A stretch of 64,000 nt of DNA from G963677325 sp963677325 (GTDB lineage: Bacteria > Bacteroidota > Bacteroidia > Bacteroidales > Prolixibacteraceae). The first letter of the stretch is position 1. Each line of letters opens with the position of its first letter. Of this stretch, positions 28,103 through 36,116 are shown one piece after another. The stretch lies in contig CAXXGM010000013.1 in the NCBI GenBank assembly GCA_963677325.2, positions 282,832 through 346,831 on the forward strand. Direction: 5' to 3'. Position numbers and translations under genes: made by a program. Below the pieces are notes generated by a model. It saw nothing but the letters and a program-made list of their open reading frames with translations. It did not search any database and was not told the origin of the DNA.

Positions 28103-29323
28103 ATGAAATCGGAATCATTAGCTTCTGGAAAGAGCCGCCGTAATTTTATTGGCAAAGCCGGTTTGAGCGCTTCAGCACTTACTATCTCGGGGGGATTGGC
28201 TTACGGCAGCCGAAAATCAGATAAAATACACATTGGAATTGTAGGAGGAAGATTCGGAGCAACTTTTCAGTTTCATCAGCATCCTGATTGTATTGTGGAA
28301 GCAGTGAGCGATCTGATCCCGCAAAGACGCGAAGGTCTGATGAAAGTCTACAACTGTTCAAAGAGTTACGAATCTCTCGAAAAACTGCTCCACGATCCCG
28401 AAATTCAGGCTGTTTTCATTGCGACACCGGCTCCCGATCATGTAAATCATGTGGTTGAATCCCTCAAAGCAGGCAAGCATGTGTTATGTGCTGTTCCCGC
28501 CGCTCTTACGATTGAGGATTGTCAGCGACTGCGTGAAGCAGTAAAACGCTCTGGTTTAACTTACATGATGGCCGAAACAAGCTATTACAGGCAAAATACT
28601 CTTTCGGTCAGAAAATTCTTTAAAGAAGGACAGTTTGGAAATATTTTCAGCGCTGCCGCAGAATACAATCATCCCGGACTCGAAAGTCTCTGGTTTGAAA
28701 ATGGAAAGCCAACCTGGAGACACGGACTTCCACCGCTTCTGTACCCGACTCATTGTACTTCCTTCCTGATCTCGGTGACTGGCGAAAGATTAACACATGT
28801 AAGCGGATTGGGATGGGGCGATAAAAGTGAATTGCTGAAAAACAACCCCTATAATAACCCGTTCTGGAACGGGACAGCTTTCTTTAAAACGAGCAAAGGA
28901 AATCCTTTCAGGGTTGAGGTAAACTGGAAAGGAGCGCTAAGAGGCATTGAGAGAGGAGAATGGCGAGGTGATAAAATGAGTTTTTTCTCAGCGCTGAAAG
29001 AGGGTGATGCACATACCATTGTAAGGGCTGCCGGTGAAATTGGAAAAGATTCCGGAGGATTTCAGGTCAAAGAAAATGTCGTCGAAATTTATAATCAGCC
29101 ATTGTGGTGGGAGACAGACTTATTGCCAGAACCTTTAAGACACAGATCAGGACATGATGGTTCCCATTGTTTCATAACTCATGAATTCATAGATTCACTT
29201 ATTCAAAACCGTCGGCCGGCAGTGGATGTTCATGAAGCTCTGGCCTACACGGCCCCCGGTATAGTGGCTCATAAATCGGCTCTCAAAGATGGTGAATACC
29301 TGAAAATCCCTGATTTCGATTAA
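28103..29323 (+). CDS. Gfo/Idh/MocA family oxidoreductase, Tat-exported type
   Basis: 406 residues. A twin-arginine-like signal (SRRNFIGKAGLSASALTISG) precedes the Rossmann domain (IHIGIVGGRFGATFQ, then AVFIATPAPDHVNHV and EALKAGKHVLC-type motif SLKAGKHVLCAVPAAL). The C-terminal alpha/beta domain contains YYRQNTLSVRKFFKEG and HGLPPLLYPTHC. These NAD(P)-dependent enzymes act on sugars, cyclitols or their derivatives; many Bacteroidota members are exported. A KdgF-like cupin gene follows, separated by a MITE-like element, and the two may act on uronate-type sugars (inference). The element is inserted directly at the stop codon. Confidence 0.88.
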   Translation: MKSESLASGKSRRNFIGKAGLSASALTISGGLAYGSRKSDKIHIGIVGGRFGATFQFHQHPDCIVEAVSDLIPQRREGLMKVYNCSKSYESLEKLLHDPEIQAVFIATPAPDHVNHVVESLKAGKHVLCAVPAALTIEDCQRLREAVKRSGLTYMMAETSYYRQNTLSVRKFFKEGQFGNIFSAAAEYNHPGLESLWFENGKPTWRHGLPPLLYPTHCTSFLISVTGERLTHVSGLGWGDKSELLKNNPYNNPFWNGTAFFKTSKGNPFRVEVNWKGALRGIERGEWRGDKMSFFSALKEGDAHTIVRAAGEIGKDSGGFQVKENVVEIYNQPLWWETDLLPEPLRHRSGHDGSHCFITHEFIDSLIQNRRPAVDVHEALAYTAPGIVAHKSALKDGEYLKIPDFD

Positions 29324-29326
29324 TAA

Positions 29327-29558
29327 CGTGAGTTCGATCTAAGCAATGGATAACCTAATCTGTCAAAAACACCTAAGTAGAAATGGTTCAGAGAGAAAAA
29401 CCGACCTCATTACCTGATTAAATCAGGTAATGAGGTCGGTAAAAAGGTGAAATCAATCCCACCTACTGAGGTGTTTTTTTTAGATTAGGTTATCGCAAAC
29501 AACATTAGCACTCAAACAATCAAGCATTACCTTATCCAACACTTAGATCGAACTTACG
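29327..29558. mobile_element. MITE-like nested palindrome with 7-bp target duplication
   Basis: Flanked by TTAATAA on both sides (29320-29326 and 29559-29565). Ends are inverted: cgtgagttcgatctaag on the left, cgtaagttcgatctaag on the right complement. Inside, a second inverted pair (29351-29380 with 29463-29492, ~26 of 30 matching) encloses a 41-bp near-perfect palindrome (29400-29440). No ORF. The left target copy includes the stop codon of the oxidoreductase gene. Confidence 0.8.
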
Positions 29559-29603
29559 TTAATAAGTTTTTGTGTTAAACCATATAAATTCTGGACGTCT
29601 CTG

Positions 29604-29936
29604 ATGGAAAGTAAAAGTTCCCTTTCTGGCTCTCAACTTGAATGGGTTGATTTGGGAGGCGGTTTATCACGTCAGCTCCTCGGCTATGATAACAACATCA
29701 TGCTGGTAAAGGTAAAATTTACAAAAGGAGCCTTTGGGGCTGTTCACCAACATTTTCATTCCCAGTCTTCCCTCGTTGCAAGCGGTTCTTTCGAAGTTGG
29801 AATCAACGAAAAGAAAGAAATTCTGCAAACCGGAGATGGATTTTATGTTGAACCCAATACTCCCCATGGAGTGGTCTGTCTTGAAGAAGGGATGCTGATT
29901 GATACCTTTGCTCCGGCACGAGAAGACTTTTTATAA
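29604..29936 (+). CDS. KdgF-like cupin
   Basis: 110 residues, single-domain cupin. WVDLGGGLSRQLLGYDNN, then KGAFGAVHQHFHSQSSLVAS (His-x-His-x3-Gln metal site), QTGDGFYVEPNTPHGVV (third His) and a C-terminal LIDTFAPAREDFL closely follow the KdgF pattern. KdgF converts unsaturated monouronates from pectin or alginate breakdown to linear ketouronates. No other pectin or alginate gene is visible nearby, so the substrate is uncertain. The MITE-like element lies between it and the oxidoreductase gene, so any former operon link is interrupted. Confidence 0.75.
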   Translation: MESKSSLSGSQLEWVDLGGGLSRQLLGYDNNIMLVKVKFTKGAFGAVHQHFHSQSSLVASGSFEVGINEKKEILQTGDGFYVEPNTPHGVVCLEEGMLIDTFAPAREDFL

Positions 29937-30091
29937 AAAACCTGTGCAGACAGCATCCAAATTAATCTTGTCGGGGAATGCCACTACTCACACTGACCCA
30001 ACCTTTGTCTCGTCCTGATTTTTGTTTACAGTTTTGAACTAAGTTTTTCTAACATTTTCTTTTTAATTTCAAATCTTTACTTTTGTCAGCA

Positions 30092-30198
30092 TCAGATGAA
30101 ACGGAAAAAGGCTCTGCTGGCGAGCAACCTTCGAGGGATAAATCTGATTCAGTGAGAATAAAACTTGTCCTGGCAATGATTTCGAGCCGGGACTTTTT
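30092..30198 (+). ncRNA. candidate structured ncRNA in the IS3 tail
   Basis: A TACTTTTG box (30078-30085) matches TAnnTTTG. About 107 bases downstream an 8-bp stem (30167-30174 with 30186-30193) followed by TTTTT is an intrinsic terminator. In between, atcagat (30091-30097) pairs with atctgat (30142-30148), and an inner hairpin aagg/cctt with gctc/gagc can form. It is transcribed toward orfB, i.e. convergent with the transposase. The same stretch is present in the remnant at 56731-57093. No known RNA family was recognised. Confidence 0.45.
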
Positions 30199-30271
30199 AT
30201 TTTTATTCTTTCTGATCAGGATGCCTAAAAAAACGCATGTCGCGAAGCGACAAATATTCCAATCAAAGAGT

Positions 30272-31189
30272 TTAGCTGCTTTTTTCAGAAGCGACAAAAC
30301 TAAGGATCTTTTTCTCATCTTTCCCTTTGCTGTAATTATAATTCTTCCAAAGTTTTCTCATTTCACCTGTTTTTGTATGTACCTCACTTGGAGTCATCAT
30401 ATTCAAGCTTGAATGAGGCCTTTTCTCGTTATAAATTTGGATGATCTCCATAATTTTAGCGGAGGCTTCCTCAAGGGATTTAAGCTCCAGATGATTTAGC
30501 CATTCTATTTTCAGGATACCATTTACCCTTTCAGCTACAGCATTCTCCCTGGGATCACCGTTTTCAGTCATGCTTATTTTAAAATGATTCTTTTTTAAAA
30601 CTTTTATGTAATCATGACAACAGTACTGTGCTCCCCGGTCAGAATGGTGATAAACATTCTTTATTCCTTTAGGGATCTGGCTGATGGCCATTTTAAGAGC
30701 ATCAACCGTATAGTTCGCACCCAAGGTTTTTCCCAGTGCCCATCCGGTTATCTTTCTGGAATAACCATCGGTGACCAGGCTTAAAAATCCCCATCCTTGT
30801 CTGGTTCTGATAAAAGTTATATCACTAACCAGAAGTTGATGAGGCCCCCTGGGGATAAAGCCCTTTATCAGGTTAGGATACTTTCGCATCCAGTGATCAC
30901 TGTAAGTGGTCCTTACCCTAGATTTCCACCTTCGGGCCAGAAGCCCGTTTTCGCGCAAAAAATCAAAGAACAGATCCCGTCCTAACCGCAGCTCCCGCGG
31001 AAGTTCCGGTTCAATTAATTTAAACAGTTTCCTTCCCCCGATTTTGGGCATCACCTCCCGCTGCTCCTGAACCAGTTGATAGAGGATCTCGGATTTGACA
31101 CTTTCCTTGTAATTGTATTTTAATTGCTGATAATAAGCTTGCCTACTCTTGCCAAACAGTTCACACAAAGGATTAACCTGATAGGCCAA
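30272..31189 (-). CDS. IS3-family transposase orfB (rve/DDE)
   Basis: 305 residues from a TTG start that follows a ggggggaa ribosome-binding-like string, 20 bp after orfA. HTH_21-type segment (PLCELFGKSRQAYY) and then the integrase core with catalytic D-D-E: LLVSDITFIRT, YHHSDRGAQYC and NAVAERVNGILK. C-terminal YNEKRPHSSLNMMTPSEVH is the usual IS3 ending. Expression may be by reinitiation or by frameshifting from orfA. The last 97 bp of this ORF are duplicated in the remnant at 56.7-57.1 kb. Confidence 0.93.
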   Translation of the reverse strand: MAYQVNPLCELFGKSRQAYYQQLKYNYKESVKSEILYQLVQEQREVMPKIGGRKLFKLIEPELPRELRLGRDLFFDFLRENGLLARRWKSRVRTTYSDHWMRKYPNLIKGFIPRGPHQLLVSDITFIRTRQGWGFLSLVTDGYSRKITGWALGKTLGANYTVDALKMAISQIPKGIKNVYHHSDRGAQYCCHDYIKVLKKNHFKISMTENGDPRENAVAERVNGILKIEWLNHLELKSLEEASAKIMEIIQIYNEKRPHSSLNMMTPSEVHTKTGEMRKLWKNYNYSKGKDEKKILSFVASEKSS

Positions 31190-31209
31190 TTCCCCCCTGT
31201 GCAGCTCCT

Positions 31210-31578
31210 CTACTGTTTGGCACCAGAGTTTTTTCTTACCTTGATCTTAAGATCACGCTCTGCAATATCAATCATCTTATTGAGAACAACCGTGCGCAGA
31301 CGTTCCTTCTCAAGTTCTTTTTTAAGCTGGCTGTTCTCCAGCTCCAACTCCTGTTCCCTGGGTGTTTTTTGGCTTTGTTCTTTCATCGCTCTTTCAAATT
31401 CAATCTCACGCTCAGTGGGTTTATGGAGGCCAAATTTACGAACCCAATCCGAAATACAACTCCTGCACTTGATACCATATTTTTTCTGAACTTCAGAAAC
31501 CGTGGCATCACTCATTAAATACTCCTGGACAACTTTCAGCTTAAAATCGTCCGTGTAACTGTTTACTTTTCTCTTCAT
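31210..31578 (-). CDS. IS3-family transposase orfA
   Basis: 122 residues: an N-terminal helix-turn-helix (YTDDFKLKVVQEYLMSD, VSEVQKKYGIKCRSCISDWV) and a C-terminal leucine-zipper coiled coil (QELELENSQLKKELEKERLR). It binds the IS ends and dimerises with the OrfAB product. Starts 52 bp inside the right end of the element; the stop is 20 bp before orfB. Confidence 0.92.
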   Translation of the reverse strand: MKRKVNSYTDDFKLKVVQEYLMSDATVSEVQKKYGIKCRSCISDWVRKFGLHKPTEREIEFERAMKEQSQKTPREQELELENSQLKKELEKERLRTVVLNKMIDIAERDLKIKVRKNSGAKQ

Positions 31579-31824
31579 AAAATCCTGAATTTAATTTACT
31601 TTTTGAGTAAACCTATTTCAGGACAAGACACTTAAAACAGGCATTAGTCTATATCATGTTCGTATCTTGTTCGGATACGATAGAACCAGGTACAAACAAA
31701 GTACGGGTCAAACATACGAGATGGATAATAACCTGATTCAGAAATAAAAAAAGTAATAAATTTTGAAAAAATAAGAATTGTAGATTATTCCGAACTCAGG
31801 TTGACAATAAAATTCCTACCTGTA

Positions 31825-31852
31825 TTTTGATTTTTATAAAAAAATACCTTTC
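31825..31852 (+). promoter_or_regulatory. putative trp operon promoter
   Basis: TTTTG (31825-31829) and TACCTTTC (31845-31852, 7 of 8 to TAnnTTTG) with a 15-bp spacer, somewhat short. The start would fall near 31858, about 18 bases before the first leader ORF. Confidence 0.4.
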
Positions 31853-31875
31853 TTTGTAACAAATTAAAGTATTCA

Positions 31876-31935
31876 ATGATGACATTTAAATCAATATGGC
31901 TTTGGTGGGGCAACACTTTCCTTTGTAAAAGGTGA
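31876..31935 (+). CDS. trpL: trp leader peptide 1 (attenuation)
   Basis: A 19-residue ORF with a double ATG and the core I-WLWW-G: three Trp codons in four positions (31897, 31903, 31906), stop TGA at 31933. The Trp codons overlap segment 1 of a textbook attenuator. Segment 1 (31892-31901) pairs perfectly over 10 bp with segment 2 (31935-31944). A longer segment 2 (31923-31938) pairs with segment 3 (31963-31978) as antiterminator. Segment 3 also pairs with segment 4 in the terminator. Ribosome stalling at Trp codons would free segment 2 and permit readthrough into trpE. Confidence 0.8.
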   Translation: MMTFKSIWLWWGNTFLCKR

Positions 31936-31958
31936 GCCATATTGTATTTTAGATATAG

Positions 31959-31994
31959 AAACGGCTTTCTTTTTACAAGGAGAGCCGTTTTTTT
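31959..31994 (+). terminator. trp attenuator terminator 1
   Basis: Stem aaacggct (31959-31966) with agccgttt (31983-31990), extendable with G-U pairs to about 11 bp, then a run of seven T. Its left arm is segment 3 of the first attenuator. Confidence 0.8.
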
Positions 31995-32018
31995 ATTAGA
32001 GTTACGGATCAAAAGATT

Positions 32019-32099
32019 ATGACAAAGTTCAGGAATATGAAAAACATGACGGGAAAATATTGGTGCTGGCGTTGGCAAACATGTTTCAAACGAACGTGA
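32019..32099 (+). CDS. trp leader peptide 2 (second attenuator)
   Basis: A 26-residue ORF from ATG 32019 (in-frame ATGs also at 32037 and 32046, the 32037 one preceded by agga) with the core KYWCWRWQ: Trp codons at 32061, 32067 and 32073, stop TGA at 32097. It begins 25 bp after the T-run of terminator 1 and is followed 35 bp later by terminator 2. This is a second Trp-rich leader peptide in series with the first. I could not fix its antiterminator pairing; candidate segments lie between 32070 and 32130. Confidence 0.72.
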   Translation: MTKFRNMKNMTGKYWCWRWQTCFKRT

Positions 32100-32133
32100 G
32101 TGGATAGACTATATTCCTTTTAAAAAGGTAATT

Positions 32134-32168
32134 ACGGCTTATCGGATCACGGTAAGCCGTTTTTTTTT
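32134..32168 (+). terminator. trp attenuator terminator 2
   Basis: Stem acggcttatcg (32134-32144) with cggtaagccgt (32150-32160), loop gatca, then eight T (32161-32168). It lies 36 bp before the trpE start codon, so termination here would silence the whole trp operon. Confidence 0.85.
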
Positions 32169-32203
32169 ACAACAATATTTAATTTAAAAGAAATAACAAG
32201 CAA

Positions 32204-33610
32204 ATGAATACCTTTAGTTTTAAAACCAACGTCAGAGAAATCTTAGCCGATTTAATCACCCCAGTCAGCGTTTATCTTAAGTTGAGGGATATCTATCCTA
32301 ATGCCATACTACTGGAAAGCTCTGATTATCATAGCCATGAAAATAGTTACTCTTTCATCTGCCTCAAACCGGAAGCTTTTATACAGGTAGAGAAATTTAA
32401 CCTTCTGAAGCAATATCCCGACAACACCCGGGAGACCTTGGAGATCACCCGCAACGGACAGCTTGCCACTGAAATGCAGGAATTCTTCAGTTTGTTTCAG
32501 CCCGACAATCAGCAAAAGGGAATCGCTGCCAATGGATTTTTCGGATATCTAAGCTACGACGGTGTGCAGTATTTTGAAAATATCCGTTTTAACAATCCAG
32601 TTAGTCCTAAATATGCAATCCCGGAAGTTCATTATGCATTTTACCGTTACGTTATCGCTATCAATCATTACCAGAACCGGATTCAACTGATAGAAAATCT
32701 CTTTGAAGGAGAATCATCTGATTTGTCGCAGCTGGAGGATCTTTTGGCAGGACAGAATTTTGCCACTTTTTCTTTCAATACCGTTGATGAGGAACATTCC
32801 AATCTCACCGATAAGGAATACAAAGACATGGTTACCAAAGGGAAGGCACATTGCTTCAGGGGAGACGTATTCCAGATTGTCTTGTCAAGGCAGTATTCAC
32901 AGAAGTTTATGGGAGATGAGTTCAATGTATACAGGGCCTTACGGTCAGTAAATCCCTCCCCTTACCTCTTCTATTTTGATTACGGGAATTATAAAATTTT
33001 CGGCTCATCACCCGAGGCACAGCTGCAGATCAGCAAAGGAAATGTCTCCATAAATCCTATAGCTGGTACTTTTCGGAGAACCGGCAATGATGAGGAAGAC
33101 AGACTCTTAGCAGAAAAACTTTCACTGGATCCCAAGGAAAATGCCGAACATGTGATGCTGGTTGATCTGGCTCGTAATGATCTGAGCCACAATGCCACAC
33201 AGGTAAAAGTGGAGTTGTTCAGGGAAGTTCAGTTCTACTCGCACGTAATACATCTTGTATCAAAAGTTACGGGGAAACTCCCTAACCAATCCAATTCAGT
33301 CAAAGTGCTGGGAGATTCTTTTCCTGCTGGTACGCTCTCAGGAGCGCCCAAATACAAAGCTATGGAGCTGATTGACAAGTATGAAAACCAGAATCGAGGG
33401 TATTACGGAGGGGCAATCGGGTATATCGGCTTTGAAGGAAATCTCAATCATGCCATAATGATCAGATCATTCCTCAGCAAGAACAACACCCTTTTTTATC
33501 AGGCGGGAGCAGGAATTGTGTCGGCTTCTGATGAAGAAAGTGAACTTCAGGAGTTGGATAATAAACTGGCTGCATTAAAAAAAGCAGTGGAAATGGCTGA
33601 AAAGTTATGA
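32204..33610 (+). CDS. trpE: anthranilate synthase component I
   Basis: 468 residues. TrpE makes anthranilate from chorismate with ammonia supplied by TrpG. The N-terminal ILLESSDYHS is the Trp feedback-binding segment. The chorismate-binding domain (residues ~200-460) shows FQIVLSRQYS, NPSPYLFYFDYGN, GSSPEAQL, INPIAGTFRRTG, DLARNDLSHNA, FPAGTLSGAPKYKAMELI and YYGGAIGYIGFEGN. First gene of trpEGDCFBA, directly after two attenuators. PabB is less likely given the Trp-binding motif and the operon. Confidence 0.96.
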   Translation: MNTFSFKTNVREILADLITPVSVYLKLRDIYPNAILLESSDYHSHENSYSFICLKPEAFIQVEKFNLLKQYPDNTRETLEITRNGQLATEMQEFFSLFQPDNQQKGIAANGFFGYLSYDGVQYFENIRFNNPVSPKYAIPEVHYAFYRYVIAINHYQNRIQLIENLFEGESSDLSQLEDLLAGQNFATFSFNTVDEEHSNLTDKEYKDMVTKGKAHCFRGDVFQIVLSRQYSQKFMGDEFNVYRALRSVNPSPYLFYFDYGNYKIFGSSPEAQLQISKGNVSINPIAGTFRRTGNDEEDRLLAEKLSLDPKENAEHVMLVDLARNDLSHNATQVKVELFREVQFYSHVIHLVSKVTGKLPNQSNSVKVLGDSFPAGTLSGAPKYKAMELIDKYENQNRGYYGGAIGYIGFEGNLNHAIMIRSFLSKNNTLFYQAGAGIVSASDEESELQELDNKLAALKKAVEMAEKL

Positions 33611-33689
33611 GTTACAGGCTGAAAAGCTGAGATAGCATAATCTGGGACATCGTCCCTGAGAAAAAAGAATAATAAATAAAATTTACCAT

Positions 33690-34256
33690 ATGAAAATCTT
33701 AGTAATAGATAATTACGATTCGTTCACATACAATCTGGTGCATGCTCTGAAAAAGATGGATGGCATTACCGTTGTGGTGAAAAGAAATGACGAAATCACC
33801 GGTGCAGAAGAAGATAACTTTGATAAGATTGTGTTTTCTCCTGGACCCGGTCTTCCTGAAGAAGCTGGTAACCTGATGCAGATTATCAGCAGTTATGCAG
33901 GAAAGAAACCTATGCTGGGAGTTTGTCTCGGACATCAGGCCATAGGTGAATATTTTGGAGGAAAACTACTGAATATGAAAAAAGTACTCCACGGAGTAGC
34001 TACTCCTGTGACAATAGTTCAGGACGATTATCTTTTCAGGGATCTTCCCGTAACATTTGAAGCAGGAAGATATCATTCCTGGATTGTCGAAAAAGAATCA
34101 CTCCCCTCCTGTCTCGAAATAACCTGTGTGGACGATGAAGGCCGGATCATGGCAATGCGCCACAGAAACTATGATATTCATGGAATTCAGTTTCATCCCG
34201 AATCAGTGTTAACCCCGGCAGGAGAGAGAATATTGGAAAATTGGGCGAGGGAATAG
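33690..34256 (+). CDS. trpG: anthranilate synthase glutamine amidotransferase component II
   Basis: 188 residues, class I glutamine amidotransferase. Nucleophile Cys79 in LGVCLGHQAIGEYFGG, catalytic His169 and Glu171 in GIQFHPESVLT, and the PGPGLPEEAG loop. It releases ammonia from glutamine for TrpE. The gene lies 79 bp after trpE. As in many bacteria it may also serve PabB in folate synthesis, but no pabB is in the window. Confidence 0.95.
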   Translation: MKILVIDNYDSFTYNLVHALKKMDGITVVVKRNDEITGAEEDNFDKIVFSPGPGLPEEAGNLMQIISSYAGKKPMLGVCLGHQAIGEYFGGKLLNMKKVLHGVATPVTIVQDDYLFRDLPVTFEAGRYHSWIVEKESLPSCLEITCVDDEGRIMAMRHRNYDIHGIQFHPESVLTPAGERILENWARE

Positions 34257-34335
34257 GTAGAAGCCTGACAATCTAAACCTTAAGTCTTAAGTTTCAGATC
34301 CAATTCTTCAAGATTGACACAAAACAGTTTACCAG

Positions 34336-35328
34336 ATGAAAGAGATATTAAATTACCTTTTTGAGTACAAAAGACTCAACACAAAAGAAGCAGAGGAAGC
34401 GCTTCTGGAGATTACCAGCGGCAAATATTCGGATGCGGAGATTTCATCATTTATCACCGTTTTCAATATGAGAAAGATCAGCATTGAAGAGCTGACCGGA
34501 TTCCGTAATGCTTTATTGAAGACCAGTATATCAATTGATTTTTCAGATTTTAATACCATTGATCTTTGTGGTACCGGAGGAGATGGTAAGGATACTTTCA
34601 ATATTTCCACCCTTTCGTCCTTTGTTATTGCGGGAGCAGGGGCAGCCGTAGCAAAACACGGAAACTATGGTGCATCAGCAAGTTGCGGATCATCCAACGT
34701 GATGGAATACCTCGGCTATCGTTTCTCAAACGAGAAAGACAGATTGAAAAATGAATTGTCCCAATGTAACATCACCTTCCTTCATGCTCCGCTTTTTAAT
34801 CCGGCAATGAAAAATGTGGGACCCGTAAGAAGAGCACTGCGACTAAAAACCTTTTTCAATATGCTGGGACCGATGGTGAATCCAAGTCGCCCACAGAATC
34901 AGGTTGTAGGGGTATTTAGCCTGGAGCTGGCAAGGATGTACAACTACCTTTATCAGAAGAGCAATGTCAATTATTGCATCATCCATAGCCTTGATGGGTA
35001 TGATGAAATTTCTCTGACGGGTTCCTTTAAAGCATTGACCAGATCATCAGACAGGATGCTGTCTCCTGCTAGCCTGGGAATGCCTGAACTAAAGCCGACA
35101 GAATTGGCCGGGACGGGCGAAATCTCGGGAACAAGTAATATATTTATGAAAGTTCTGGAAGGGAAAGGAACGGCAGCACAGAATTCAGTTGTCATTTCAA
35201 ATTCAGCCATAAGCCTTGCAACCTATTTCCCTCAAAAAGAAATGGACCAGTGCATTGAAGAGGCAAAAAGTTCTCTTCTTGGAGGAAAAGCATTGAAAGT
35301 ATTTAACCAATTAATATCAATGCAATGA
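34336..35328 (+). CDS. trpD: anthranilate phosphoribosyltransferase
   Basis: 330 residues, standard length. It transfers phosphoribose from PRPP to anthranilate. The PRPP-binding DLCGTGGDGKDTFNIST and the AKHGNYGASASCGSSNVMEY loop are present, as are HAPLFNPAMKNVGPVRRALR and FNMLGPMVNPSRPQNQVVGV. Separated from trpG by 79 bp and overlapping trpC by ATGA, so those two are translationally coupled. Confidence 0.96.
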   Translation: MKEILNYLFEYKRLNTKEAEEALLEITSGKYSDAEISSFITVFNMRKISIEELTGFRNALLKTSISIDFSDFNTIDLCGTGGDGKDTFNISTLSSFVIAGAGAAVAKHGNYGASASCGSSNVMEYLGYRFSNEKDRLKNELSQCNITFLHAPLFNPAMKNVGPVRRALRLKTFFNMLGPMVNPSRPQNQVVGVFSLELARMYNYLYQKSNVNYCIIHSLDGYDEISLTGSFKALTRSSDRMLSPASLGMPELKPTELAGTGEISGTSNIFMKVLEGKGTAAQNSVVISNSAISLATYFPQKEMDQCIEEAKSSLLGGKALKVFNQLISMQ

Positions 35329-36116
35329 TTACGGTACTGGATAAGATTGTAGCCAATCGCAGGGAAGAGGTAAAATTGTTGAAAGAAAAACTCTCTTTAC
35401 CCGAGCTGAAAAAGGGTATAGATTACGGTTATCTGCCGAATTCATTGCGTAAGGCTTTGTTATCGGAAGGGGCAAGCGGCATTATCGCTGAATTCAAAAG
35501 ACAGTCGCCTTCCAAGGGAATTATCAATAATAAAATAGCTCCGGAAACAGTTACAAAAGGATATGTAGAAGGTGGAGCTTCAGGGTTGTCCGTACTGACT
35601 GAAAAGAAATATTTCGGTGGAAGCCTGGAAGATTTAAAAGCTGCAAGGCTGGCAAATCCTCTGACTCCCATTCTGAGAAAAGATTTTATTGTTGATGAAT
35701 ACCAGATTTATGAATCACGGATGCTGAAAGCAGACGTGATTCTGTTAATAGCAGCAGTGCTCGACAGAGAAACGATATCTGGATTTACCACCCTTGCTCA
35801 TGACTTGGGAATGGAGGTTCTTCTTGAACTGCATGAAGACAAAGAACTGGAGAAAATAGATGAAAGAGTTGATTTAATCGGTATTAATAACCGTGATTTA
35901 AGGGATTTCTCTGTCAATATTGACCGTTCATTGGATCTCATGAAAAAGCTTCCGGAGCAGATGGTGAAAATATCGGAGAGTGGGCTTAGCTCACCGGAAA
36001 CCATACTTCATCTGATGCATAAGGGTTTTAAAGGATTTCTAATGGGAGAGAATTTCATGAAGGCAAAGAATCCAGGAAAGGCATTCAATGAATTTTTAAT
36101 AAAGCTAACTTTATGA
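35325..36116 (+). CDS. trpC: indole-3-glycerol phosphate synthase
   Basis: 263 residues, a single-domain TIM barrel (not fused to TrpF). It closes the CdRP ring with loss of CO2. Catalytic and substrate motifs: IIAEFKRQSPSKG (Lys), LSVLTEKKYFGG, ILRKDFIVDEYQIYESRML (Lys, Glu), LIGINNRDLRDFSVN and ISESGLSSPETI. Overlaps trpD and trpF by four bases on both sides. Confidence 0.96.
   Translation: MITVLDKIVANRREEVKLLKEKLSLPELKKGIDYGYLPNSLRKALLSEGASGIIAEFKRQSPSKGIINNKIAPETVTKGYVEGGASGLSVLTEKKYFGGSLEDLKAARLANPLTPILRKDFIVDEYQIYESRMLKADVILLIAAVLDRETISGFTTLAHDLGMEVLLELHEDKELEKIDERVDLIGINNRDLRDFSVNIDRSLDLMKKLPEQMVKISESGLSSPETILHLMHKGFKGFLMGENFMKAKNPGKAFNEFLIKLTL

Larger units (their letters stand above)
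30006..31630 (-). mobile_element. complete IS3-family insertion sequence (1,625 bp)
   Basis: Inverted ends start TGTCTCGTCCTGA (left) and TGTCTTGTCCTGA (right complement), both continuing to GTTTAC. A 3-bp direct repeat CTT flanks the element (30003-30005 and 31631-31633), typical of IS3. It carries orfA and orfB on the minus strand. Unusually, ~265 bp of non-coding DNA separates the orfB stop from the left end, and that part holds a promoter-ncRNA-terminator candidate. It sits about 200 bp upstream of the trp promoter. Confidence 0.92.

Noticed and set aside
30090..30200. SAM-type riboswitch
   Set aside because: A gcaacc string is present but the conserved SAM-I core and helix order are not; no metabolic gene follows on that strand.
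30083..30412. 109-residue plus-strand ORF in the IS3 tail (also at 56808)
   Set aside because: TTG start, runs through an intrinsic terminator and antisense to orfB; the region is better explained as a structured ncRNA plus orfB end.
31785..32078. 97-residue minus-strand ORF across the trp leader
   Set aside because: It is antisense to both leader peptides and terminators; composition is a by-product of their structure and no family resemblance was seen.
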